In this document: positions 26,072 through 35,113 of the stretch, in pieces
How positions within the stretch are numbered: the first letter of the stretch is position 1
Layout: each line of letters starts with the position of its first letter
Assembly (NCBI GenBank): GCA_965368785.1
Contig: CBDUOG010000001.1
Span: forward strand, 1 to 64,000
DNA: 64,000 bases
Source of the DNA: Silanimonas sp965368785
Lineage (GTDB): Bacteria; Pseudomonadota; Gammaproteobacteria; Xanthomonadales; Xanthomonadaceae
Direction: 5' to 3'
Program-made: the position numbers and the translations under genes
The notes under the pieces: generated by a model
What the model was told of the DNA's origin: nothing
Database searches by the model: none
Seen by the model: the letters and a program-made list of their open reading frames with translations, nothing else

Positions 26072-27040
26072 CTAATCGCCGTAGGCTGACCGGGCCAAAT
26101 TAAGCATCGAGCGCATCTGTTCGCGCAGCGCCATCGGTTCAATAATTTCCGCATCGGCGCCGTAACGAAGTACATCCATCAACAGCTCGCGGGAATTGCT
26201 GTAGGGAATTTTCAGTTCATAGCGACCATCCGACAAGGTTCGACCTTCCTGTTTGGAATGCCAGTGCTCATCAGCGACCCAGCGCGCTGCTTTGGCGCTG
26301 AACATAATCGTTGCCCAGGCCCGCGGCGGGCCGGAAAAGATGCCGTAGCTGGAGGCCAGATGCTCATTCAGGCTGTTGTCGTCCAGATCACGCGCGCCGG
26401 AATCGCTCAAACGCACATGGCTGATCCGATCCACTGAAAAACTCCGCAGGCCTTCGCGCTCATGATCGTAGGCATCCAGATACCAGTTGTCTTTGTAGTG
26501 GGTTAATCGCTGCGGTGAAACGGTGCGCTTGGTTCGTGAGTTGGTCGAGCGTGCGTAATACTCGAAGACCATTTGTTTTCGCTCCAAAACGGCACTGGCG
26601 ACCAGCCGAAATGAAATCTCATCGATTTTTCGATTACCACTACCGATCACCCGAACGCGCTCAACCGGCCACTTCTGACCGCCGGCCTGCTGAGCCAGTA
26701 ACGCTTCTATACGCCCCTTGAGCGGTGCCAGGGCGCTGTTCAGTACGCCTGAGCCCGTGCGATCGAGTAATTGCTGGGCTGCGGTAAGTGCATGCAGTTC
26801 ATCGGAGTTGAGCCATAAACCGGGCAATTCAAAACGATCCGCTTCACTGGGCTCGTACTTAAATCCGGCATCAGGCTGGGTTTCGATCGGCGCGCCCAGA
26901 CCGTCACGCAAGAAGGCCACGTCACGGTAAAGCGTTGCGCGTGAACACTGCAGGTCATCCATCAGCTTTTGCAGCGAAACCGGATAACGGGCCGATTTAA
27001 GAATACGGTGTAAGGACAAAATGCGTTCGTAGCGATCCAT
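26072..27040 (-). CDS. WYL-domain transcriptional regulator (YafY-like)
   Basis: The 322-residue regulator has an N-terminal winged helix (MDRYERILSLHRILKSARYPVS to RATLYRDVAFL, about 1-60), a WYL domain (about 140-230, with YYARSTNSRTKRTVSPQRLTHYKDNWYLDAYDH) and a C-terminal WCX extension. WYL proteins sense ligands, often nucleotides or nucleic acid, and may activate or repress. ATG 27040 follows GAGAGAG and starts exactly at the family's MDRxxRI; longer in-frame extensions are rejected. It diverges from the soe operon across 123 bases, making it a candidate regulator of that operon. Confidence 0.88.
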   Translation of the reverse strand: MDRYERILSLHRILKSARYPVSLQKLMDDLQCSRATLYRDVAFLRDGLGAPIETQPDAGFKYEPSEADRFELPGLWLNSDELHALTAAQQLLDRTGSGVLNSALAPLKGRIEALLAQQAGGQKWPVERVRVIGSGNRKIDEISFRLVASAVLERKQMVFEYYARSTNSRTKRTVSPQRLTHYKDNWYLDAYDHEREGLRSFSVDRISHVRLSDSGARDLDDNSLNEHLASSYGIFSGPPRAWATIMFSAKAARWVADEHWHSKQEGRTLSDGRYELKIPYSNSRELLMDVLRYGADAEIIEPMALREQMRSMLNLARSAYGD

Positions 27041-27163
27041 CGTCTCTCTCGCGGGCGTTTGCCGATCAGCAAACTCTAACCCCCATAGCATGGCACCGCA
27101 GCGCCTCGGCTGTAAAATCGGCCTGTACTCGCTGGATTTGTCTTAAAAAGGCACAATGCGGGC

Positions 27164-29989
27164 ATGACCGATCCTCAAATTGATCTGCAAAAGCCTATTG
27201 GCGATCGCGTGGAGCAAAGCACTTGCTACATGTGCGCATGCCGCTGCGGCATCAATGTGCACATCAAAGACGGCAAGATTCGCTATATCGAAGGCAACCC
27301 GGATCACCCGGTCAATAAAGGCGTGCTTTGCGCTAAGGGCTCGGCCGGCATCATGCAGCATTATTCACCGGCGCGCTTACGCAAGCCGCTCAAGCGCGTG
27401 GGCGAGCGTGGTGAAAATCGCTTCGAAGAGATTGAATGGGATGAGGCGCTGACGCTGGCAAGCCAATGGTTGGCTGAGGCGCGCGCGAAAGATCCGAATC
27501 GCTTGGCATTTTTTACCGGCCGTGATCAGAGCCAAAGCCTGACCGGTTGGTGGGCGCAGCAATACGGTACAGTTAACTACGCCGCACATGGCGGATTTTG
27601 CTCGGTCAATATGGCTGCGGCCGGCTTGTATACGATTGGCGGCAGTTTTTGGGAATTTGGTGAGCCCGACTGGGAGCACAGCCGTTATCTGATGATGTGG
27701 GGTGTGGCTGAAGACCACGATTCGAACCCGATTAAATTGGGTCTGAGCCAAATGAAGGCTAATGGCGCCAAGATTGTTGTGGTTAATCCAGTGCGCTCCG
27801 GCTACGGTGCGATCGCCGATGAGTGGATCGGTATTCGACCGGGCAGCGATGGACTGTTCGCGTTTGCCTTAATCCACGAACTACTGCGCACACAGCAAAT
27901 CGATCTGGACTATTTGGTGCGATATGCCAACGCGCACTGGTTGGTGATTGATGCGCCGGGCAGCGCTAATGATGGTTTATTTGCGCGAGATGAAGCCGGT
28001 GAGCCGCTGTGTTTTGATCAGGCCGCACAGTCATTTGAACGGGCCAACGCAACCGGAATTTCGCCGGCCATCGTCGGCAAATACCGCACGCCCAATGACG
28101 AGTCGGTCCGGCCCGTATTTGAGTTGTTGCTCAACCGGTACAGTGCGGCTGAGTATTCGCCCGAAGCGGTGAGTGAGCGTTGTGGCATAGCGCCCGGGAC
28201 CATTCGCCGGATCGCCCGGGAGTTAGCGGACGCCGCCTTTAAAGACCCGATTTCGCTGCCGATCGCCTGGACCGATGTGCATGGGCAGGAACATTCGAGT
28301 ATGCCCGGTCGCGCGGTATCTTTTCATGCGATGCGCGGGATCAGCGCGCACAGCAATGGGTTTCATACCTGTCGCGCGCTGCACGTACTACAATTATTAC
28401 TGGGGGCGGTCGATACCCCCGGCAGCTTTCGTTACCAGCCGCCGTTTCCGAAAACCACACCGCCAGCACCCCGGCCGGGTAAGCAGCGCACAGACAACGG
28501 CAGCTTGAATGCCGCGCCATTAGGATTTATCCACGGGCCTGAAGATCTGCTGGTTGATGCGCGAGGCAAACCGCAGCGTATCGATCATGCATTTTCCTGG
28601 TCGTATCCCTTGGCAGTACACGGAATGATGCATACGGTGATTCGCAATGCGGCCGAAGCGAATCCCTATCCGATTGATGTGTTGTTTATGTTTATGGCGA
28701 ATATGAGTTGGAATTCGTCGATGAACACGCGTCAGACCATGCAGTGGTTGAGCAAAAAAGACGCGGACGGCAATTACGTCATTCCAAAAATAATTTATAG
28801 CGACGCCTATGCCAGCGAGATGGTGGCTTACGCCGACCTGGTGTTACCGGACACCACCTACTTAGAGCGCTGGGATTGTATTTCCCTGTTAGATCGGCCA
28901 ATTTCCGACGCCGATGGTGCCGCTGATGGGATTCGCCATCCAGTGATGGCGCCCGATCGTGACGTTCGTGGTTTTCAAAGCGTCTTACTTGATCTGGGTG
29001 CGCGACTGGGCTTGCCCGGCATGCTCAATGCGGACGGCTCAGCTAAGTACAGCGATTATGCCGACTACATCGTCAATCACGAGCGCTCACCCGGTGTCGG
29101 CCCGTTGATGGGCTGGCGCGGTGAGGCAGGTCAGGCGCAGGGCCGTGGCGCCGTTAATCCGAATCAGCTCGAACAATACAAAGCCAATGGCAGTTTCTGG
29201 CGCACAGAAATTCCAGAGTCGGCGCGTTATTACAAAATGGCTAATCGCGACTATTTGCGCTGGGCTAAAGAACTCGGTTTCGTCGGCGATGAAAAGCCGG
29301 TTGTGTTGCAGATGTATTCGGAAACCTTGCAAAAGTTCCGTCTCGCTGCGCGCGGTCATGGACCGCACCAGCCACCCGAGTCCGAACGTACGCGCGTTGA
29401 AACCTATTTTGATCCGCTGCCGATCTGGTATGAGCCATTTGAGTCAGCCAGTGCTGCCAGCGCAGAATTTCCATTATCGGCCATCACCCAGCGCCCGATG
29501 TTTATGTACCACGCATGGGGATCACAAAATGCCTGGTTGCGACAGATCGCCAGCGAAAACGCTTTGTATGTGCATCCGAAAACTGCGGCGCTCTATGGAA
29601 TTCAGGACGGGCAGTGGATTGAGCTAGCCTCCCAGCACGCAGTGATGCGCGCGCCGTGTCGCCTGGTCAGCAACGTACAGCCGGACACGGTGTGGACTTG
29701 GAACGCGATTGGCAAACGCAAAAAGGCATGGGGTTTGGGTGCTGATGCTGAGGAAGCCAGTCGCGGGTTCTTGTTGAATCATGTGATTTCGGATTTGCTT
29801 CCGGACCAACGCTACGCCAATGCTGACCCGGTTACCGGGCAAGGCGCCTGGTTCGATTTGCGCGTGCGGATTCGTGGCGTTGATGGCCCGGAAGAAATGG
29901 CGCCGGCATTGCACGATTTGCCGCACAGCGCAGCACCGCCAGTACAAATATTGCGTTTCGGTGCCGAGTTCAGGGAGCCTCAGAAATGA
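27164..29989 (+). CDS. soeA: Cytoplasmic molybdopterin oxidoreductase, SoeA-like (sulfite dehydrogenase catalytic subunit)
   Basis: The 941-residue DMSO-reductase-family enzyme has an N-terminal [4Fe-4S] site (C21, C24, C28, C56), a candidate Mo-ligand cysteine C146 in HGGFCSVNM, and bis-MGD binding regions to the C-terminus. There is no Tat signal, so it should face the cytoplasm, as in SoeABC, which oxidises sulfite to sulfate and passes electrons to quinone. The genes for a four-cluster Fe-S subunit and an NrfD/DmsC-type membrane anchor follow, completing the complex. Related enzymes reduce polysulfide, thiosulfate or tetrathionate, but those are usually exported, so SoeA is the better fit. 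The stop overlaps the next start by ATGA. Confidence 0.82.
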   Translation: MTDPQIDLQKPIGDRVEQSTCYMCACRCGINVHIKDGKIRYIEGNPDHPVNKGVLCAKGSAGIMQHYSPARLRKPLKRVGERGENRFEEIEWDEALTLASQWLAEARAKDPNRLAFFTGRDQSQSLTGWWAQQYGTVNYAAHGGFCSVNMAAAGLYTIGGSFWEFGEPDWEHSRYLMMWGVAEDHDSNPIKLGLSQMKANGAKIVVVNPVRSGYGAIADEWIGIRPGSDGLFAFALIHELLRTQQIDLDYLVRYANAHWLVIDAPGSANDGLFARDEAGEPLCFDQAAQSFERANATGISPAIVGKYRTPNDESVRPVFELLLNRYSAAEYSPEAVSERCGIAPGTIRRIARELADAAFKDPISLPIAWTDVHGQEHSSMPGRAVSFHAMRGISAHSNGFHTCRALHVLQLLLGAVDTPGSFRYQPPFPKTTPPAPRPGKQRTDNGSLNAAPLGFIHGPEDLLVDARGKPQRIDHAFSWSYPLAVHGMMHTVIRNAAEANPYPIDVLFMFMANMSWNSSMNTRQTMQWLSKKDADGNYVIPKIIYSDAYASEMVAYADLVLPDTTYLERWDCISLLDRPISDADGAADGIRHPVMAPDRDVRGFQSVLLDLGARLGLPGMLNADGSAKYSDYADYIVNHERSPGVGPLMGWRGEAGQAQGRGAVNPNQLEQYKANGSFWRTEIPESARYYKMANRDYLRWAKELGFVGDEKPVVLQMYSETLQKFRLAARGHGPHQPPESERTRVETYFDPLPIWYEPFESASAASAEFPLSAITQRPMFMYHAWGSQNAWLRQIASENALYVHPKTAALYGIQDGQWIELASQHAVMRAPCRLVSNVQPDTVWTWNAIGKRKKAWGLGADAEEASRGFLLNHVISDLLPDQRYANADPVTGQGAWFDLRVRIRGVDGPEEMAPALHDLPHSAAPPVQILRFGAEFREPQK

Positions 29990-31770
29990 CAACGGACATT
30001 CTGCTGACCCTGTTTATTTTGCTTGGCGCGCTGTACTTATTTGTCAGCGATAAGGTGCCGATTGACGTTGTCGCAATGATTGTTCTTGCCGCGCTGTTGG
30101 TGCCCGGTCTAGTCACGCCGGCACAAGCGCTGTCCGGCTTCAGTAATGAAGCAACGATTACGGTCGCGGCGATGTTTGTGCTCAGCGCCGGATTGCAACG
30201 CAGTGGTGCAGTGCGTGCGCTCGGTAACTTATTGGCCCGGGTGCGTTGGCATTGGGTTTTGGTGTTTTTGGTGATGGTGTTAATCGGGCTCACCTCGGCC
30301 TTCGTCAACAATACGGCCACGGTCGCAGTGTTTTTGCCATTGGTCATTGCTGCGAGCATTGAACAAAAACGTGCACCCTCCCGAGCGCTCATCCCGATGT
30401 CGTTTGCTGCGCAAATGGGCGGTGTATGTACGCTGATTGGTACGTCAACCAACCTGCTGGTTAACTCACTTGCGGTAGAAACCGGACATCAGGGCTTTAC
30501 CATGTTCGAATTCACCGAGCTGGGTTTGATCATGCTTACCGCCGGGATTGTTTATCTGCTGATTGCCGGCCCATTTTTACTGCCGGATCGTCACGCGGAA
30601 ATTTCTGTCACTAATGCCGAGTTAGGCAAGTACGTTACCGAGTTTCGGGTCGTGGAAGGCTCGGGACTGATCGGTCGTTCGGTGGCGGACATTGGTGCGA
30701 TTCGAAATTTCAGTGTGTATGTCATTGAGTTGATCCGCGACACTGAAAAAGTATGGGGTCCGCGCGCCACCGAGCTACAGGAAGGCGATGTGCTGTTGGT
30801 GCAGGGCGAATGGCCGAAGCTAATCGAGTTCCGCCGGCGTTTTAACCTGGCGGTCGAAAATGAATTTCCCGATGTGGCAGCAGCTAACGCGGCCAATAAA
30901 GAAGATGAATCGAAAAAGCAGGTGATCGTCGAAGCGATGGTTGCGCCCAACAGTAACCTCGTCGGCAAAACCTTGGCCGAGTTGGAGTTTGCCCGATTTT
31001 ATAAGGCGACCGTATTGGCAATTCATCGCCGCGGCGAAGTGCTGCGCGAAAAACTGAAAAATACACGTCTGGCGATTGGCGATGTTCTGCTGTTGACCTT
31101 GTCGCAGTCCGACATTGAGCTACTGCGTCGTCAACCCAGCTTGCTGGTCATCAGTGAGAAAGAGTCGCTGCAGATTTCCCTGCGTCGGGCCTTAACATCA
31201 ATCGCGGTGATGGGCGCGGTGGTCGCTGCCGCGGCTCTAGGCTGGCTGCCGATTGTGGCGAGCGCTATTTTGGGCTGCATCGCTTTGGTCGTACTGCGCT
31301 GTCTGACTCCGGACGAAGCCTATCGTTCGGTAGACTGGCGCGTCATTATTTTGCTCGCCGGTGTGTTCCCTTTGGGTATCGCAATGCAGAACACCGGACT
31401 GGCCGACATGGTCGTCGAACTTACCCTGACCCCGCTGGGGGGCAATGAGCCAATCATCGCTTTGTCGGTGTTGTACTTGGTGACAATGATTCTCACCGCG
31501 ATGATGAGTAATAATGCGGCTGCCGTATTGCTGACGCCGATTGCAATTGGCACTGCGCATTCGATGGGCGTAGATGCTAAGCCGTTCCTAGTGGCGGTGA
31601 TGTTCGCTGCCTCGACCAGTTTTGCTACGCCGGTTGGCTATCAAACCAATACGATGGTGTATAACGCGGGCGGTTATAAGTTCAGCGACTTTATGAAAAT
31701 AGGTATTCCTCTCAATTTACTGTTTTGGGCCTTATCGGTGTATTTCATTCCCATGTATTTCCCGTTCTGA
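29986..31770 (+). CDS. SLC13/DASS-type permease with two TrkA-C domains
   Basis: The 594-residue transporter consists of a first membrane half (about 1-190, including FVNNTATVAVFLPLVI and the clamshell motif GTSTNLLVNS), two tandem TrkA-C/RCK-C domains (about 205-385) and a second membrane half with the matching repeat MSNNAAAVLLTPI and GYQTNTMVYN. SLC13 proteins import dicarboxylates or sulfate with sodium. TrkA-C-bearing versions include plant and algal SAC1/SLT-type sulfate transporters. Both flanks overlap soe genes (ATGA at the start, TGATG at the end), so it is translated with them. An oxyanion such as sulfate or sulfite is the likely substrate, by inference from context. Confidence 0.9.
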   Translation: MTTDILLTLFILLGALYLFVSDKVPIDVVAMIVLAALLVPGLVTPAQALSGFSNEATITVAAMFVLSAGLQRSGAVRALGNLLARVRWHWVLVFLVMVLIGLTSAFVNNTATVAVFLPLVIAASIEQKRAPSRALIPMSFAAQMGGVCTLIGTSTNLLVNSLAVETGHQGFTMFEFTELGLIMLTAGIVYLLIAGPFLLPDRHAEISVTNAELGKYVTEFRVVEGSGLIGRSVADIGAIRNFSVYVIELIRDTEKVWGPRATELQEGDVLLVQGEWPKLIEFRRRFNLAVENEFPDVAAANAANKEDESKKQVIVEAMVAPNSNLVGKTLAELEFARFYKATVLAIHRRGEVLREKLKNTRLAIGDVLLLTLSQSDIELLRRQPSLLVISEKESLQISLRRALTSIAVMGAVVAAAALGWLPIVASAILGCIALVVLRCLTPDEAYRSVDWRVIILLAGVFPLGIAMQNTGLADMVVELTLTPLGGNEPIIALSVLYLVTMILTAMMSNNAAAVLLTPIAIGTAHSMGVDAKPFLVAVMFAASTSFATPVGYQTNTMVYNAGGYKFSDFMKIGIPLNLLFWALSVYFIPMYFPF

Positions 31771-32513
31771 TGACCAGTCTGCCGCGAAAAACTGAAAAGA
31801 AGCTCGGTCTGGCGATCGACTTGGATACCTGCGTGGGTTGTCATGCTTGCGCGGTGGCGTGTAAGGAATGGAACGCCGGTGGCATGTCCGCGCCGTTGAC
31901 CGACGAGTCACCATACGCGAGTAATCCTCAGGGCGTATGGTTTAATCGTGTGCATAGCTACGTATTGGCAGAGACCGAATCGGAGCCTGAAGCGACGCTG
32001 CATTTTCCGCGTTCATGCTTGCATTGCGATGAGCCGGCCTGCGTCACCGTATGTCCCACCGGGGCCAGCTATAAACGTGCTGAAGATGGCATTGTTCTGG
32101 TCGATGAGGATAAGTGCATTGGTTGCCAGTTATGCGCGTGGGCATGCCCGTACGGCGCCCGAGAGTACTCCGCGGTGGAAGGGGTGATGAAGAAGTGCAC
32201 TTTGTGCGTGGATCGAATTTATAACGAAACCATGCCTGAGGCGCAGCGTCAGCCCGCTTGTGTGTTGGCGTGTCCGACTAAAGCGCGGCATTTTGGTGAT
32301 TTTGCTGACCCCGAGTCACCGATTTCATTACTCAGCGCCGCGCGCGACGGTCAGGCTTTAATGCCTGATTTAGCTTATGCACCGGTTAATCGTTATTTGC
32401 CACCGCGCCCGAAAACAAAGACTCAGGCAGCGGATCAGGCCGCAGAGCAGCCGCCGGATATTGATGCATTACCAGCACCGCTGCGCTGGCTCGATAAAAT
32501 GTTGAGTCGCTAA
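31770..32513 (+). CDS. soeB: SoeB-like iron-sulfur subunit
   Basis: The 247-residue ferredoxin-type subunit has sixteen cysteines in four [4Fe-4S] sets: C21/C24/C27/C31, C83/C86/C91/C95, C116/C119/C122/C126 and C143/C146/C164/C168. It carries electrons from the Mo subunit to the membrane anchor. No Tat signal is present, consistent with the cytoplasmic SoeA. The start at ATG 31770 overlaps the permease stop by one base; an in-frame ATG 45 bases upstream would run into permease coding and lacks a ribosome site. The C-terminal tail (about 205-235) is Ala/Pro/Gln-rich. Confidence 0.9.
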   Translation: MTSLPRKTEKKLGLAIDLDTCVGCHACAVACKEWNAGGMSAPLTDESPYASNPQGVWFNRVHSYVLAETESEPEATLHFPRSCLHCDEPACVTVCPTGASYKRAEDGIVLVDEDKCIGCQLCAWACPYGAREYSAVEGVMKKCTLCVDRIYNETMPEAQRQPACVLACPTKARHFGDFADPESPISLLSAARDGQALMPDLAYAPVNRYLPPRPKTKTQAADQAAEQPPDIDALPAPLRWLDKMLSR

Positions 32514-32514
32514 G

Positions 32515-33459
32515 ATGCGCCCGGCCTTTTCAGTCATATTCTTCACCAGTTTGTCCGGAGCCGGTTACGGTTTATGGATATGGTCGGCGCTTTTGTTTTT
32601 GACTCAGCGGCAAGGCATCCCCGGATTCACCTCTTATTGCCTGATACTCGGGTTCGTTTTAGTCAGCGCAGGCTTACTCAGCTCATTGGGGCACCTGGGT
32701 CAGCCCCAAAGAGCGTGGCGCGCACTGAGCCAATGGCGCAGCTCGTGGCTGTCGCGTGAAGGCGTGGCGGCCCTTGCCAGCTTTGTTCCGGCAATCGTAT
32801 TGATATTCGGTCGCTATGAGGCGATCGATCCCGTGGTGCAATGGTTGGCTGCCTTGATGTTGTTATTGCTCTCGTTGAGTACGCTCGTTTGCACAGCGAT
32901 GATCTATGCCTCTTTGCGCACAATTGTCTTGTGGCATAACTGGCGTGTTGTTCCGGTCTATCTTTTGCTGGGTTTGTATTCAGGCGCCTGGATCGCATTG
33001 AGCCTGGCGGGCGATGAGCGTGAACTGATGCCGATCTCTTTGCGCGGCATGATCTGGTTGGGTCTGGCCGTAGCTCTGCTCAAAATCGGCTATTGGGCCC
33101 AGTCCGACAACGCGCGATTGCCCGCAACGAGAAAATTTTTGGGGCTAAAGACCGATCGTCATGTCAGCAATTTCGAGCAGCCGCATACGGCACAAAATTA
33201 TCTGAGCCGTGAGCTGATGTTTGTTCTGGCCCGCCGCTGGTCGCGATCCCTAAGGTTTCTCGTACAGCTTTTGCTTTTGCTCGGACCGCTAACCATTTAC
33301 GCATGTGAGCGTTGGCTTGGATGGTCTGTGCCGGGCGCGTTCCCGATTGCTGCGATAGGGGTCTTGCTGGGTATTCTGATAGAACGCTGGTTATTTTTTG
33401 CTGAAGCGCGGCACGTGATCAGCGCCTATTATCAAGTCGATGGCCCGGTTAAATCCTAG
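32515..33459 (+). CDS. soeC: SoeC-like membrane anchor (DmsC family)
   Basis: The 314-residue integral membrane protein has about eight hydrophobic helices and begins MRPAFSVIFFTSLSGAGYGLW, as in DmsC/SoeC anchors. It should hold SoeAB at the inner membrane and pass electrons to the quinone pool. The gene starts one base after the soeB stop. It ends four bases before the convergent hemC stop, with no visible terminator between. Confidence 0.88.
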   Translation: MRPAFSVIFFTSLSGAGYGLWIWSALLFLTQRQGIPGFTSYCLILGFVLVSAGLLSSLGHLGQPQRAWRALSQWRSSWLSREGVAALASFVPAIVLIFGRYEAIDPVVQWLAALMLLLLSLSTLVCTAMIYASLRTIVLWHNWRVVPVYLLLGLYSGAWIALSLAGDERELMPISLRGMIWLGLAVALLKIGYWAQSDNARLPATRKFLGLKTDRHVSNFEQPHTAQNYLSRELMFVLARRWSRSLRFLVQLLLLLGPLTIYACERWLGWSVPGAFPIAAIGVLLGILIERWLFFAEARHVISAYYQVDGPVKS

Positions 33460-33463
33460 GCCA

Positions 33464-34378
33464 TTAAAGAGACAGTAGTCGGGCTGCGCCGGCATCAAGA
33501 AGTTTTTGCGCGACGCGCAGGCCAATGTCTTTGGCTTGCTCGGACGGTCCGCTGGCCTCGGCGCGTAAAATTTCATCAGAATCCACCGCCGCAACCATCG
33601 CTTTAAGATGCAGGCGATTATTTTCGATTTGCGCGTAGCCGGCAATCGGAACCTGACAGTTGCCTTCTAGGCGGCGATTCATTGCGCGTTCGGCCGACAC
33701 ACACAGGCGTGTCTCCTGATGATTGAGGCCAGCGAATAGTTCTTGCGTCTGGGTATCGTCAATACGGCATTCCACAGCAATGGCGCCTTGCGCTACCGCC
33801 GGTAAAAACAAAGGCGGTAGCAGTCGCTCGCGGATCCGATCGCCAAGGCCAAGGCGCAGCAAACCGGCACTGGCAAGTATGATCGCGTCATATTCGCCTT
33901 TATCCAGCTTGGCCAGACGCGTGTTGACGTTGCCGCGAAGATCCTCAATCAGTAAATCCTTGCGAATGGCTTTGAGTAAAGCGCGCCGGCGCAGCGACGA
34001 CGTGCCCACCCGCGCACCGGTGGGTAGCTGGTCGAGAGAGCGGAAACGTGTGGAAACAAACGCATCGGTCGGGTCAGCGCGTTCGAGCACGGCACCCAAA
34101 CAAAACGGCGGATCTAGATTCATCGGCACGTCTTTGAGCGAATGCACCGCCGCGTCGGCCTCGCCATCTAGCATCGCCAACTCGAGCTCTTTCAGGAAAA
34201 GTCCTTTACCGCCGATTGCTGCCAGTGACCGGTCGAGTATTTCATCGCCGCGAGTGGACAGCGGCAGCATCTCAATTTGCAGGTCGGGATGCATGCGACG
34301 CAGTTGCGAAATGACAAATTCGGTTTGCCACAATGCCAAAGCACTTTTGCGGGTCGCGATTCGGAAGATTTTGCTCAT
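33464..34378 (-). CDS. hemC: Hydroxymethylbilane synthase
   Basis: The 304-residue enzyme polymerises four porphobilinogen units into hydroxymethylbilane for haem and sirohaem. The dipyrromethane cofactor cysteine is C241 in LEGNCQVPIAGYA, and the N-terminal IATRKSALALWQ and SLKDVP signatures are present. It lies downstream of algZ-algR, as in Pseudomonas and Xanthomonas. The usual next gene, hemD, is missing; the operon runs instead into the convergent soeC. HemD must be encoded elsewhere if haem is made. Confidence 0.97.
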   Translation of the reverse strand: MSKIFRIATRKSALALWQTEFVISQLRRMHPDLQIEMLPLSTRGDEILDRSLAAIGGKGLFLKELELAMLDGEADAAVHSLKDVPMNLDPPFCLGAVLERADPTDAFVSTRFRSLDQLPTGARVGTSSLRRRALLKAIRKDLLIEDLRGNVNTRLAKLDKGEYDAIILASAGLLRLGLGDRIRERLLPPLFLPAVAQGAIAVECRIDDTQTQELFAGLNHQETRLCVSAERAMNRRLEGNCQVPIAGYAQIENNRLHLKAMVAAVDSDEILRAEASGPSEQAKDIGLRVAQKLLDAGAARLLSL

Positions 34379-34387
34379 GGGTCTATT

Positions 34388-35113
34388 CTAAAGATTCTTA
34401 AGCAATGCGCGCACGCTGGAGAGTAATCGGCGGCTTATTTCCAGCTCAGCCCCGGTTTTGAGCACCACGCAATGGCTACCATCGGTGTGCCGACGCATCT
34501 GAGAAATCTGATCGGGTGCGACCAAACAGTTGCGGTGGATTCGCACAAACAGTTCTGAAAATTCCTGTTCCAGCGACTTTAAGGACTCTTCAATCAGGTG
34601 TTCGCCATGCTCATGGTGCACAACAACGTACTTTTCCTCGGCATTCAGATAATAAACCTCATCAAGTGGTATCAGATGCACATTTCCGCGCAGTCGCGCG
34701 CTCAGATGGGTGCGCCGACGTTCACCCATTAACTGGCCGGCACTATCCTGGCCCGCGCGCTGTGCGCAGGCACGTTCGAGTGCTTGAATCAGACGGTCCT
34801 TGCGCACCGGCTTGAGTAGATAATCGACCGCTGATGCATCAAATGCGGCCAGCGCGTGCTCGTCGTAGGCGGTGCAAAAAATGACTGCGGGCTGCTTGTC
34901 TTGTTGCGCCAAATGGTGTGCAGCCTCTAGACCATCCATTACCGGCATTTCGATATCTAGAAAGACGATATCTGCGTTTTCACTAATCGCTTCCTCTACG
35001 GCGCGTCGGCCATTCACCGCTTCGCCAACAACGGTGTACCCACCTATGTCATCTAGAAGCGCACGCAGGCGTTCACGGGCGAGCGGCTCATCATCGACAA
35101 TCAATACATTCAT
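34388..35113 (-). CDS. algR: LytTR response regulator AlgR
   Basis: The 241-residue protein has an N-terminal receiver (D8-D9, phosphoacceptor D53 in FLDIEMPVMDG, T81, K101) and a C-terminal LytTR DNA-binding domain (about 135-240: DEVYYLNAEEKYVVVHH, RIHRNCLVAPDQI). Pseudomonas AlgR controls alginate, type IV pili and virulence genes; the targets here are unknown. It overlaps the kinase stop by four bases and is nine bases upstream of hemC. Confidence 0.92.
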   Translation of the reverse strand: MNVLIVDDEPLARERLRALLDDIGGYTVVGEAVNGRRAVEEAISENADIVFLDIEMPVMDGLEAAHHLAQQDKQPAVIFCTAYDEHALAAFDASAVDYLLKPVRKDRLIQALERACAQRAGQDSAGQLMGERRRTHLSARLRGNVHLIPLDEVYYLNAEEKYVVVHHEHGEHLIEESLKSLEQEFSELFVRIHRNCLVAPDQISQMRRHTDGSHCVVLKTGAELEISRRLLSSVRALLKNL

